Below are positions 36,239 through 44,565 of a stretch of 64,000 bases of DNA, one piece after another (within the stretch, counting starts at the first letter, position 1; each line of letters begins with the position of its first letter). The position numbers and the translations under genes were made by a program. The stretch is taken from NCBI GenBank assembly GCA_964414835.1, contig CAYPWY010000004.1, positions 1-64,000 of the forward strand, given 5' to 3'. Under the pieces are notes generated by a model. It was not told where the DNA came from. It searched no databases and saw only the letters and a list, made by a program, of their open reading frames with translations. The stretch is from Eshraghiella sp964414835 (GTDB lineage Bacteria > Bacillota > Clostridia > Lachnospirales > Lachnospiraceae).

Positions 36239-36962
36239 CCTGCATCTCCTCAACTAATACGCTCAATCGGTTCTCTCTGCCCATTCTTCGGGTTTCAAGT
36301 AAAAGGAATACAAAAAGGCATAAAAACAGCAGCATAAGCATTCCCGGTATTATAAGTGTAACTGCATAATAATCGAGATATATTTTCTGCTGTTCTGAAT
36401 CAGTATAGCATTGTATGTAATCTCCATCCCTGATTCCGTCAGTATCCAGCCATACGGTTTTTAATACTCTGCGGGAATCGTCATCCGAAAAGCTGATGTC
36501 CGCTTTGGTATATTGCGTATATACTCTCTCAACTCTGGCATTTTGAGTGTATTCATTGTCTTTGTCCCAAACATTATGTATGATAATCAGAACAAAAACC
36601 GTACAGCAAAACATGCACAGCATACCTACAAGCAAAGTACATATCTTTAACCGCACAGTTCCATGCGCCCCACGCATTTTTCCAAGTGGTGCAAAATTAT
36701 CTATCCGAGCAGTCTGGTTTTTCTCATTATTCCCGTTGCCGTCAGCCATATTGTCTGCCCTGCCGTGTATTAACTCATCTATACTTATATCAAAGGTATC
36801 ACATATGTCCATCAGTTTATCTAAATCGGGGTATGCTTTGTCAAGTTCCCATTTGGATACTGCCTGACGGCTCACACCGATTTTCAGGGCAAATTCTTCC
36901 TGACTCATATTAGCAGCTTTACGATATTCTAAAATTCTGGCTCCAATTAACAGCACGCTCAT
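36231..36962 (-). CDS. Membrane-bound XRE-family transcriptional regulator
   Basis: A 243-residue protein. Residues 8-62 are a Cro/CI-type helix-turn-helix, with MSQEEFALKIGVSRQAVSKW and PDLDKLMDICDTFDISIDEL. Two membrane helices follow, at about 110-130 and 200-222, enclosing a loop of about 70 residues that would be outside the cell. It is thus a one-component regulator that could sense a signal at the surface and bind DNA from the membrane. GGAGTGA precedes the ATG. The downstream gene overlaps it and encodes an extracytoplasmic protein. Confidence 0.85.
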   Translation of the reverse strand: MSVLLIGARILEYRKAANMSQEEFALKIGVSRQAVSKWELDKAYPDLDKLMDICDTFDISIDELIHGRADNMADGNGNNEKNQTARIDNFAPLGKMRGAHGTVRLKICTLLVGMLCMFCCTVFVLIIIHNVWDKDNEYTQNARVERVYTQYTKADISFSDDDSRRVLKTVWLDTDGIRDGDYIQCYTDSEQQKIYLDYYAVTLIIPGMLMLLFLCLFVFLLLETRRMGRENRLSVLVEEMQDE

Positions 36963-37066
36963 TCACTCCGTTTTCTATATTCTGGTACAATATTTCCGTG
37001 TATTTTATTAAAGTGTATTTTATTAAACCGGACGAAACATGCTTTGCACATTTTCCGGCTATGTCG

Positions 37067-37125
37067 GCAGTCAAGTCAGCAAATGGTATATCCTTCAAAT
37101 GGTGGGATTTTGGCTGGTTGACTGC
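37067..37125. repeat. Interrupted inverted repeat upstream of the XRE regulator
   Basis: GCAGTCAAGTCAGC (37067-37080) and GCTGGTTGACTGC (37113-37125) are inverted copies with one bulge and one mismatch, 32 bases apart. A CCGGA/TCCGG pair and a tandem 15-base repeat (GTGTATTTTATTAAA, about 37010-37040) are in the same gap. No gene is seen here. Confidence 0.45.
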
Positions 37126-37132
37126 GTAAATA

Positions 37133-37173
37133 AAAAGAGACTCTGAATTTTAAAATTTCAAAGTCTCTTTTTT
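37133..37173. terminator. Bidirectional terminator after rny
   Basis: AAAAAGAGACT, an A/T stem, then AGTCTCTTTTTT forms a long stem with A runs on one side and T runs on the other. It can end transcription of rny on the minus strand and act on the plus strand too. Confidence 0.8.
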
Positions 37174-37182
37174 GCCTAATTA

Positions 37183-38736
37183 TTATTTCGCATAATCTGT
37201 CACCCTTGATTCTCTTATGACATTAACTTTAATCTGTCCCGGATATTCCAACTCATCTTCGATTTTCTTGGAAATATCTCTTGCAAGTAATACCATATCA
37301 GAATCACTGATAACTTCTGGAACTACCATAATACGAATCTCACGTCCTGCCTGAATGGCAAATGACTTCTCAACGCCACTAAACTCGTTCGTAATATCTT
37401 CTAACTGTTTTAATCTGTTGGTATAGGTCTCAAGAGTCTCTCTTCTTGCGCCCGGTCTTGCTGCCGATATGGCATCTGCCGCCTGAACTATGCACGCAAT
37501 AAGAGACTGCGGCTCAACATCACCATGATGAGCTTCTACCGCATTGATAATAAGTTCTGATTCTTTGTATTTTCTACACAAATCAGCACCAATCTGAACA
37601 TGAGAACCTTCCATCTCATGATCAACTGATTTACCAATATCATGCAAAAGTCCCGCCCTCTTAGCTGCTCTTACATCAAGACCAATCTCTGATGCAAAAA
37701 GACCACACAATAATGATACTTCAATAGAATGTTTCAACACATTCTGTCCATAGCTCGTTCTGAACTTCATCTTTCCGAGAAGTTTAACAAGCTCCGGATG
37801 TATACCGTGAACTCCGACTTCGAGAGTAGCTGATTCGCCTTCCTCTCTAATCATTGTCTCAACTTCTTTCTGAGCCTTTTCAACCATCTCTTCAATTCTT
37901 GCCGGATGTATTCTTCCGTCAATTATCAGCTTCTCAAGAGCGATTCTTGCAACCTCTCTCCTGATTGGGTCAAACCCAGACAAAACTACTGCTTCCGGTG
38001 TATCATCTATGATAAGGTCAACGCCTGTCATCGTCTCAAGAGTACGGATATTACGTCCTTCTCTTCCGATGATACGACCTTTCATCTCATCATTAGGAAG
38101 CTGTACTACTGAAATAGTCGCTTCTGCAACATGGTCAGCAGCACATCTCTGAATGGCGCCGATAATGTAATCCTTCGCTTTCTTATCAGCCTCTTCCTTA
38201 GCTTTAACTTCCATTTTTTTAACCATCACAGCGGTTTCATGTTTAACTTCTTCTTCTACAGTTTTTAAAAGATATTCTTTAGCTTGAACGGAGGTAAGTC
38301 CTGAGATTCTTTCAAGTTCCTGTAAGCGCTTTGCGCTAAGAGCTTCAACTTCCTGCTTTTTACGATTAAGTTCATCTTCCTTACGGCCGAGTGAACTGTC
38401 ACGTTTTTCAACGGATTCCAGCTTCTTGTCAAGAGCCTCCTCTTTGGCGAGAACCCTGCGTTCATACTTCTGTATTTCCGCACGTCTCTCCTTGGTCTCT
38501 TTATCCAGCTCATTCTTAGTCTTAATTGACTCTTCCTTAGCTTCAAGAAGCATCTCCTTCTTGCGTGTCTCTGCTGTCTTAAGCGCTTCGTCTATTATCT
38601 CTCTGGCTTTAGCTTCTGCACTGCCTAACTTTTTATCAGTAACTTTCTTATGATAAACATATGCAATGAACCAGGTAATAACTGCTACAACAACAAGTGT
38701 AATACCTGCCGTTATAATATAAGACAAATCTGGCAC
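37183..38736 (-). CDS. rny: Ribonuclease Y
   Basis: A 517-residue membrane-tethered endoribonuclease that starts mRNA decay in Firmicutes. It has an N-terminal membrane helix (about 4-26), a coiled coil to about residue 200, a KH domain with GRIIGREGRNIRTLE, and an HD domain with LLHDIGKSVDHEMEGSH. The start codon is GTG. Its ribosome binding site, AGGAGGTG, lies in a 13-base palindrome touching the start. It has its own promoter downstream of recX. Confidence 0.96.
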   Translation of the reverse strand: MPDLSYIITAGITLVVVAVITWFIAYVYHKKVTDKKLGSAEAKAREIIDEALKTAETRKKEMLLEAKEESIKTKNELDKETKERRAEIQKYERRVLAKEEALDKKLESVEKRDSSLGRKEDELNRKKQEVEALSAKRLQELERISGLTSVQAKEYLLKTVEEEVKHETAVMVKKMEVKAKEEADKKAKDYIIGAIQRCAADHVAEATISVVQLPNDEMKGRIIGREGRNIRTLETMTGVDLIIDDTPEAVVLSGFDPIRREVARIALEKLIIDGRIHPARIEEMVEKAQKEVETMIREEGESATLEVGVHGIHPELVKLLGKMKFRTSYGQNVLKHSIEVSLLCGLFASEIGLDVRAAKRAGLLHDIGKSVDHEMEGSHVQIGADLCRKYKESELIINAVEAHHGDVEPQSLIACIVQAADAISAARPGARRETLETYTNRLKQLEDITNEFSGVEKSFAIQAGREIRIMVVPEVISDSDMVLLARDISKKIEDELEYPGQIKVNVIRESRVTDYAK

Positions 38737-38784
38737 AGGAGCACCTCCTTATTTAGTTTTCATTGTACAAACTACAACATATTG

Positions 38785-38813
38785 ATTTTATACTTTTTTG
38801 GTAAAAGTGTCAA
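38785..38813 (-). promoter_or_regulatory. Promoter of rny
   Basis: Minus-strand TTGACA (38808-38813), 17 bases, TAAAAT (38785-38790), 48 bases before the GTG start and 15 bases past the recX stop. Confidence 0.75.
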
Positions 38814-38828
38814 GGGCAAAAGAAATAT

Positions 38829-39440
38829 CTAACATGATTTTCGTACATAAGTACCTACAAGGCTTGCGGAAAAGCCTTTTCTCAAAAGGTATTGATAAAT
38901 TTTCCTCTTATCGGCATCATCAGCCATATAAATCGTTTCAGGTGTGTAGCCTTTTTTAGACAATGCCCGTATAAGCTGTTCTTCTTCGTCAATTTCCATT
39001 TCAGCCATAACGTTGGAAATTATGTTCCTGTCTATGCCCTTCTCATATAATGCCTGTGTAATTGCAAAAGTACTCTTGCCTTTGTTATCCCTCATGGATT
39101 GCGCATAATATCTTGCATATCTTGCATCATCTATATAACCATATTCTTTAAGAACCGCTATAGCATTGTCAACAATACTTCCGGAATATCCGGAATTACG
39201 AAGTTTCTGCCTTATATCATGCTCCGTTCTGTCCATATCGCCAATAAGATATAATATACGCTCGCGAACACGTTTTGTAAGAATTATGCATATATCGTTA
39301 TAGCTTTCATCAGAAATAATATTGCCTGTTTCTATATTATATTTTCTTAACTCTGAAAGATAAAGCGGGAATGCATATTCACCGTCAATATACACTCTCC
39401 GCCTCTTATTATCTAACGGAGCAATTTCCGTTATCTCCAT
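38829..39440 (-). CDS. recX: Regulatory protein RecX
   Basis: A 203-residue, wholly helical protein that modulates RecA filaments. The three-helix RecX repeats are seen, with RERILYLIGDMDRTEHDIRQKL and LKEYGYIDDARYARYYAQS. It is one base past the recA stop, so the two are surely co-transcribed. Confidence 0.93.
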   Translation of the reverse strand: MEITEIAPLDNKRRRVYIDGEYAFPLYLSELRKYNIETGNIISDESYNDICIILTKRVRERILYLIGDMDRTEHDIRQKLRNSGYSGSIVDNAIAVLKEYGYIDDARYARYYAQSMRDNKGKSTFAITQALYEKGIDRNIISNVMAEMEIDEEEQLIRALSKKGYTPETIYMADDADKRKIYQYLLRKGFSASLVGTYVRKSC

Positions 39441-39441
39441 A

Positions 39442-40476
39442 TTATTCCTCTGTCAAATCCTGGTCCGTATTCTCAGCTGCACCTGATTTTATGTAATATT
39501 CGCGCACTTTGATTTCAACTTCTTCCATAATTTCAGGGTGTTCCATAAGAAATTGCTTGGAATTCTCACGTCCCTGACCGATTTTATCTCCATTATAAGA
39601 GAACCATGCGCCGCTTTTAACTACAATATTGCTGCTGACAGCAAGGTCAAGTATATCACCTTCTCTTGATATACCTTTACCAAACATAATATCGAACTCT
39701 GCTTCCTTAAACGGCGGAGCAATCTTATTCTTAACCACCTTAACTCGGGTTCTGTTGCCGACCATCTCTCCGTTATTCTTCAAAGTCTCTATTCTTCTTA
39801 CATCCAAGCGTACAGATGCATAGAATTTTAATGCCCGTCCTCCTGTGGTGGTCTCCGGATTGCCAAACATAATTCCTACCTTCTCACGAAGCTGGTTGAT
39901 AAATATAACAACACAGTTAGTCTTACTGATAACTGCAGTAAGCTTTCTTAATGCCTGTGACATAAGTCTTGCATGAAGACCTACATGTGAATCACCCATA
40001 TCCCCGTCAATCTCCGCCTTAGGAACCAACGCTGCAACGGAGTCAACTATTATTATATCAACAGCGCCTGAACGCACCAAGGTTTCTGTTATCTCCAATG
40101 CCTGCTCTCCGTTATCCGGCTGTGATATATATAATTCATCAATATCCACTCCGATATTCTTGGCATATGCAGGGTCAAGCGCATGCTCTGCGTCTATGAA
40201 TCCTGCAATACCGCCACGTTTCTGGACTTCGGCAACCATATGCAGTGCAACCGTAGTCTTACCGCTTGACTCCGGGCCGTATATCTCAACAATTCGTCCT
40301 TTAGGGACTCCGCCCATTCCCAATGCAATGTCAAGACTTAATGATCCTGTCGGTATAGTCTCCACATTCATTGCCGCTGACGGGTCCCCCAGCTTCATAA
40401 CGGCGCCCTTGCCAAAATTTCTCTCTATACTTGATATAGCAGCATCAAGTGCTTTTAATTTGTCTTCCTTAGCCAT
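39442..40476 (-). CDS. recA: Recombinase RecA
   Basis: A 344-residue recombinase and LexA coprotease. Walker A is GPESSGKT (67-74), followed by the usual DAEHALDP, the L1 loop MGDSHVGLHARLMSQALRK, and the L2 loop NQLREKVGIMFGNPETTTGG. The ATG at 40476 has AAAGGAG upstream; an earlier in-frame start would read into the operator. A LexA-type box lies just upstream. Confidence 0.98.
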   Translation of the reverse strand: MAKEDKLKALDAAISSIERNFGKGAVMKLGDPSAAMNVETIPTGSLSLDIALGMGGVPKGRIVEIYGPESSGKTTVALHMVAEVQKRGGIAGFIDAEHALDPAYAKNIGVDIDELYISQPDNGEQALEITETLVRSGAVDIIIVDSVAALVPKAEIDGDMGDSHVGLHARLMSQALRKLTAVISKTNCVVIFINQLREKVGIMFGNPETTTGGRALKFYASVRLDVRRIETLKNNGEMVGNRTRVKVVKNKIAPPFKEAEFDIMFGKGISREGDILDLAVSSNIVVKSGAWFSYNGDKIGQGRENSKQFLMEHPEIMEEVEIKVREYYIKSGAAENTDQDLTEE

Positions 40477-40503
40477 AATAAATCTCCTTTGCCTTAAGTT
40501 GGT

Positions 40504-40515
40504 GAACAAATGTTC
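40504..40515. promoter_or_regulatory. LexA (SOS) operator of recA
   Basis: A perfect GAAC-N4-GTTC palindrome (GAACAAATGTTC), flanked by C on the minus strand as in the Gram-positive CGAAC-N4-GTTC consensus. It lies just downstream of the -10 box of the recA promoter, where bound LexA would block transcription. Confidence 0.9.
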
Positions 40516-40529
40516 GTTTTTATAAAAAT

Positions 40530-40558
40530 AATATATACTACTTTTTGCCTTATGTCAA
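40530..40558 (-). promoter_or_regulatory. Promoter of recA-recX
   Basis: Minus-strand TTGACA (40553-40558), 17 bases, TATATT (40530-40535). Confidence 0.85.
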
Positions 40559-40749
40559 TACTATTTTAAATATTTTTAACGGCATTTTCCATAGAATTCC
40601 TCTGTATTAGATTCTTATTGTTATTGATTATTTGGTTTTTGTCCCGCAGAGGGACAATGATTAACACAGATGACAGCCTGCGGATGCAAATACGCAGAAT
40701 ATAAATCCGCAGAATGTGCTGCCATTGAATAAGTTTCATAAACTTTAGA

Positions 40750-41077
40750 TTAAAGACAATTTTCCAGTAGGTCAGGATTGTTTTCGGAAGTGATTTTTTC
40801 CTTAAGTTCTTCCGGAACAGAACCTGATTTTTCCAAATATTCTGAAATGCATATTATGATTTGTTCTGTTTTCGTCCGGGGCAACAGCATCAAACAGCGC
40901 TCCTTTATATTCGGAATGAAATACTATATTTTTTTCTTTGCTGATTTTTAAATGATTAATTGAAATTCCAATAATGAGTTCAAGAAGTCTTCGACAGTTG
41001 TCTTTCTCCGCCATAAGGGCACTGAAGATAAAGCTGTCTTTGATAGTGAGTTCTCTGAGATATTTCTTATGTTCCAT
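40750..41077 (-). pseudogene. Broken PD-(D/E)XK nuclease / Rpn-type transposase-like gene
   Basis: The start is intact: CGGAGGAAATA then ATG, giving EHKKYLRELTIKDSFIFSAL and RLLELIIGISINHLKISKEK, typical of the N-terminus of the Rpn/PD-(D/E)XK transposase-like family. The frame then loses family similarity after about residue 70. A second minus-strand frame gives a tail-like SEYLEKSGSVPEELKEK ending at 40750. Together the two parts cover only a fraction of the usual 250-300 residues, so the gene has an internal deletion and a frameshift. The 270 bases between it and recA hold no other gene. Confidence 0.7.
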
Positions 41078-41155
41078 TATTTCCTCCGTTCTCACAGAGA
41101 AATTCTACGATTATATTATAACATCTGACGAATCATTTTGCAAATATTTTCAAGA

Positions 41156-41178
41156 AGATTGTCGTTTAGATTGTCGTT
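41156..41178 (+). repeat. Tandem 11-base repeat upstream of ptb
   Basis: AGATTGTCGTT occurs twice with one base between (41156-41166 and 41168-41178), about 60 bases before the -35 box of ptb. It could be an activator site or chance. Confidence 0.4.
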
Positions 41179-41238
41179 CACGTCATTTTTTTGAGAAAAT
41201 TTAGTATTTCCGCATATACTTACTTTGGTATTTTTCTG

Positions 41239-41267
41239 TTGAAACTCACATTCCAAAGTGGTATCAT
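41239..41267 (+). promoter_or_regulatory. Promoter of ptb-buk
   Basis: TTGAAA (41239-41244), 17 bases, TATCAT (41262-41267), 51 bases before the ptb ATG. A 7-base inverted repeat, ACTTTGG (41222-41228) and CCAAAGT (41253-41259), flanks the -35 box and could be an operator. Confidence 0.65.
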
Positions 41268-41318
41268 TTTAGGTAATGAATTTTTAATTATGATATTATT
41301 TATTAAGGAGATTTACAA

Positions 41319-42236
41319 ATGGCTAAGAATTTTGACGAGATTTTAGCTCAGGTTAAAGCCTGCAGCAAAAAAAAGGTTTCTGTTGCCGTAGCTCAGGATG
41401 AGAATGTGCTTGAAGCTGTCAAGGTTGCCAAGGAGCAGGGAATCGCCGATTCCGTACTTGTAGGTGACGCAGACCAGATTAAAGCAATCGCTGATTCTAT
41501 CGGAATGAACCTTAATGATTACGAGGTTATTGATGTTAAGGATGTCACAGAAGCTGCCCTTACAGCCGTTAAGCTTGTTCATGACGGCAAGGCTGATATG
41601 TATATGAAGGGACTTATTGACACCAAAGGTTTCTTAAAGAGTGTTCTTGACAAGGAGGTCGGTTTGAGAACCGGCAAACCACTGTCCCATGTATGCGTTT
41701 TTGATGTTAAAGGCTTTGACCATCTTTTATTCCTTACTGATGTGGCATTTATTCCTTATCCTACACTTGAGGACAAGGTTAATATCATCAAAAATACAGT
41801 TGAAATCTGTGAGGCATGCGGAGTTCCTAATCCTAAGGTTGCACCGCTTGCCGCTGTTGAGGTTGTCAATCCTAAGATGCCTGCAACTGTTGAAGCCGCC
41901 GAGCTTACAAGAATGAACGATGAAGGAGAAATTACAGGATGTATAGTTGACGGTCCTCTCTCAATGGACCTTGCCACATGTCCTGAAGCTGCCAAACACA
42001 AAGGCGCCACAGGACGTAAAATCGTCGGTGATGCAGATGTCCTTCTTTTCCCTGACATCCATGCCGGAAATATTACCTACAAGGCTATGGTTCACACAGC
42101 AGACCTTGTGAACGGCAATCTTATAACAGGAACCAAGGCTCCGGTTATTCTCACTTCACGTTCCGACAGTGTTGAAGTCAAGGTCAACTCTCTGGCTTTA
42201 GGCGCTGTTGTTGCTGAAAATTTAAAGAACAATTAA
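41319..42236 (+). CDS. ptb: Phosphate butyryltransferase
   Basis: A 305-residue acyltransferase of the Ptb/Pta family converting butyryl-CoA and phosphate to butyryl phosphate. Its partner butyrate kinase is next, 28 bases downstream. The size is that of Ptb rather than Pta, and a true Pta exists at 60.5-61.5 kb. Recognisable stretches are YMKGLIDTKGFLKSVL and DADVLLFPDIHAGNITYKA. AAGGAG precedes the ATG. Related phosphate acetyltransferase activity cannot be fully excluded without biochemistry. Confidence 0.92.
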   Translation: MAKNFDEILAQVKACSKKKVSVAVAQDENVLEAVKVAKEQGIADSVLVGDADQIKAIADSIGMNLNDYEVIDVKDVTEAALTAVKLVHDGKADMYMKGLIDTKGFLKSVLDKEVGLRTGKPLSHVCVFDVKGFDHLLFLTDVAFIPYPTLEDKVNIIKNTVEICEACGVPNPKVAPLAAVEVVNPKMPATVEAAELTRMNDEGEITGCIVDGPLSMDLATCPEAAKHKGATGRKIVGDADVLLFPDIHAGNITYKAMVHTADLVNGNLITGTKAPVILTSRSDSVEVKVNSLALGAVVAENLKNN

Positions 42237-42264
42237 GAATTATATTTATAAAAGGAGATATACG

Positions 42265-43332
42265 ATGTCCATTAAGAGTTTAATTATTAATCCCGGCTCA
42301 ACCTCTACCAAAATCGGTGTTTTTGAAGACGAGACGCTTCTTTTTGACGAGACACTTCGTCATCCCACAGAGGAAATAGCCAAATATGACAGCATTATAG
42401 CACAGAAGGATTTCCGTAAAGATATTATTGTAGAGTTCCTCAAGGAAAAAGCTTTTGACATCAATTCACTTAATGTAATTGTGGGACGGGGCGGTCTTTT
42501 AAAGCCTATTCCAAGCGGTACATATGCCGTAACAGACGAGCTTCTGCATGATTTGGAGATTGGCGTACAGGGTCAGCACGCATCTAATCTGGGAGGTATT
42601 CTTGCAAGAGAAATCGGCGATTCAATCGGTGTACCGTCATATATTGTTGACCCCGTAGTTGTTGATGAGCTTGAGCCTATATCAAGATACTCCGGTGTTC
42701 CTGAGCTTCCTCGTATAAGCATTTTCCACGCTCTCAACCAGAAAGCTGTTGCCAGACGCTATGCCAAAGAAACCGGCAAGCCTTATGATTCATTGAACCT
42801 TATTGTAGTACATCTGGGCGGCGGTGTATCCGTAGGCGCCCACAAGAATGGTAAGGTAATCGATATTTTCAACGCCCTTGACGGAGACGGTGCTTTCTCC
42901 CCTGAAAGAGCCGGCGCAGTTCCTCCGGGAGCACTTGTGAAAATGTGTTACTCAGGAAAGTACACTGAAAAAGAAGTCTACAAAAAGCTTGTAGGCAACG
43001 GTGGTTTTAATGCTTATCTTGGAACTAATGATATGCGTGATGTAGAGAAAATGGTTGAATCAGGTGATGAGAATGCAAGGGAAATCCGCACTGCTTTCAT
43101 TTTCCAGCTTGCTAAAAATATCGGTTCCATGGCAACGGTTCTCAAGGGAAATGTTGACCAGATTATCGTAACCGGCGGTATCGCCCATGACAACATTGTC
43201 GTAGGTGAGCTTAAGGAGCGTTGCCAGTGGATTGCTCCGTTTACGGTATATCCCGGCGAGGATGAGCTTCTTGCTCTTGCTCAGGGTGGTCTTCGTGTAA
43301 TAACAGGCGAGGAAACTGCCGGAACATATTAG
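42265..43332 (+). CDS. buk: Butyrate kinase
   Basis: A 355-residue ASKHA-fold kinase forming butyrate and ATP from butyryl phosphate. It shows LIINPGSTSTKIGVF at the N-terminus, VHLGGGVSVGAHKNGKV and the C-terminal IIVTGGIAHD. With ptb it gives the butyrate-kinase route of butyrate production, as opposed to the CoA-transferase route. AAAGGAG precedes the ATG. A strong terminator follows. Confidence 0.95.
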   Translation: MSIKSLIINPGSTSTKIGVFEDETLLFDETLRHPTEEIAKYDSIIAQKDFRKDIIVEFLKEKAFDINSLNVIVGRGGLLKPIPSGTYAVTDELLHDLEIGVQGQHASNLGGILAREIGDSIGVPSYIVDPVVVDELEPISRYSGVPELPRISIFHALNQKAVARRYAKETGKPYDSLNLIVVHLGGGVSVGAHKNGKVIDIFNALDGDGAFSPERAGAVPPGALVKMCYSGKYTEKEVYKKLVGNGGFNAYLGTNDMRDVEKMVESGDENAREIRTAFIFQLAKNIGSMATVLKGNVDQIIVTGGIAHDNIVVGELKERCQWIAPFTVYPGEDELLALAQGGLRVITGEETAGTY

Positions 43333-43367
43333 TATACAGGCATAATTTGATTTTCATATAATATTTT

Positions 43368-43405
43368 CGGCAGATTTGATTATTTTTCAAATCTGCCGAT
43401 TTTTT
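43368..43405 (+). terminator. Terminator of ptb-buk
   Basis: CGGCAGATTTG and CAAATCTGCCG form a perfect 11-bp stem with a 9-base loop, followed by ATTTTTT. It lies 36 bases past the buk stop. Confidence 0.93.
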
Positions 43406-43455
43406 GTACTATGGACTTATGTAATTTCGGAGGGCAATATTATCCCATTCTGGGT

Positions 43456-44457
43456 TTACCTCAAATACGGGTTTTCATATATGCAGGTATCATACTGACA
43501 TTTTACCGGATAACCGTTTTCATCATAAGTAAGACGGAATCTGACTATATCTGTGTTTCCGTTCACACTGTATGAATACAAGTATCCATCATTAATAAAT
43601 ACTTCCTCTTCATCTCCGCTGCTCCATTGGTCAAAATTTTCCTTATCCAAATCCGATGCATTACAGAGATTCCCGTAATCACAAAGCTTTCTCACCTGAC
43701 CCGTATCAACTATATACGCATACAATCTGCATTCTTCTGTTTCACCATCGTTTATCTCAGGATAACCCCAGAAATATATGCAGTTATCATAACAGTATAC
43801 AAATCCTGCCATATACTGAACAATATAATCAGGTATCACAGACACATTTCCGTCCTTATCCACAAGTGCAATGTATCCGCCATAAGAGCTTGACACTATT
43901 ATATCATCTTCATTGTCATTATTCTCATCGTATTTTTCCTCTGCATTTTCTGTGGCAAGCATCAGTCCCACAGCATATTCATCCACCAAACCGTAATAAT
44001 AATCTGACAATTGGTATTTATCATACGGAAACGCTTTCAAATTACTTTCCTGCGCAACATATCTGTATTGGGCATCGCTGTATATTTCTTCAACATTTGT
44101 CAAAACATACCCTAATGTTTCTTTTACGCATTCCATTCCGGCATCGTTGGTTCTGATTATATTTTTCTCTGACTCCGTCTTCATATTTTCTATAATCTGA
44201 CTATTCTCGTCTGTGTCAAGCTTTTGTAATCCTATATCGTCATCATAACAATACAGAATGTCTTCATCAGTATTAAATAAAGAATGGATAAAATAGACCT
44301 TGTCATCAATACACTTAAGATAATGAATATACCCATCACTGTCCGGCAAGCTGTCCGGTCCTGTTTTGGGCTGCAATATTGTGAGCTTAAGACAGAAAAC
44401 TATAATAATACACAATATAGGTATCGTGCAGAATATAAACATCCGATTTTTTTTCAT
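43456..44457 (-). CDS. Membrane-anchored extracytoplasmic protein, unknown (333 residues)
   Basis: One N-terminal membrane helix (about residues 7-27) leads to an outer domain with repeated strand pairs, such as YCYDDDIGLQKL, YGGYIALVDKDGNVSVI and YCYDNCIYFWGY, which recall a beta-propeller of the DUF5050 type. That family assignment is a guess. The protein is rich in Asp, Glu and Tyr. GGGGAG precedes the ATG. It stands alone, convergent with buk, with its own palindrome-containing promoter. Confidence 0.72.
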   Translation of the reverse strand: MKKNRMFIFCTIPILCIIIVFCLKLTILQPKTGPDSLPDSDGYIHYLKCIDDKVYFIHSLFNTDEDILYCYDDDIGLQKLDTDENSQIIENMKTESEKNIIRTNDAGMECVKETLGYVLTNVEEIYSDAQYRYVAQESNLKAFPYDKYQLSDYYYGLVDEYAVGLMLATENAEEKYDENNDNEDDIIVSSSYGGYIALVDKDGNVSVIPDYIVQYMAGFVYCYDNCIYFWGYPEINDGETEECRLYAYIVDTGQVRKLCDYGNLCNASDLDKENFDQWSSGDEEEVFINDGYLYSYSVNGNTDIVRFRLTYDENGYPVKCQYDTCIYENPYLR

Positions 44458-44565
44458 ATACTCTCCCCTTATCTATTTATACAAGTGCACTGTAATCATA
44501 TCGGTATAAACGGCATTTCATTAATTATACCATAAAAATTTGTTTTACATTCCGCTCAAAATATC

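Noticed and set aside
40640..40720. Direct repeat CGCAGAAT and small hairpin GTCCC/GGGAC as part of an attachment site
   Set aside because: Copies are short, no integrase or tRNA gene is near, and no matching copy borders the broken nuclease gene on its other side.
41100..41318. Rex site before ptb-buk
   Set aside because: No TTGTTAA/TTAACAA-type halves were found; the inverted repeat present has a different sequence and spacing.
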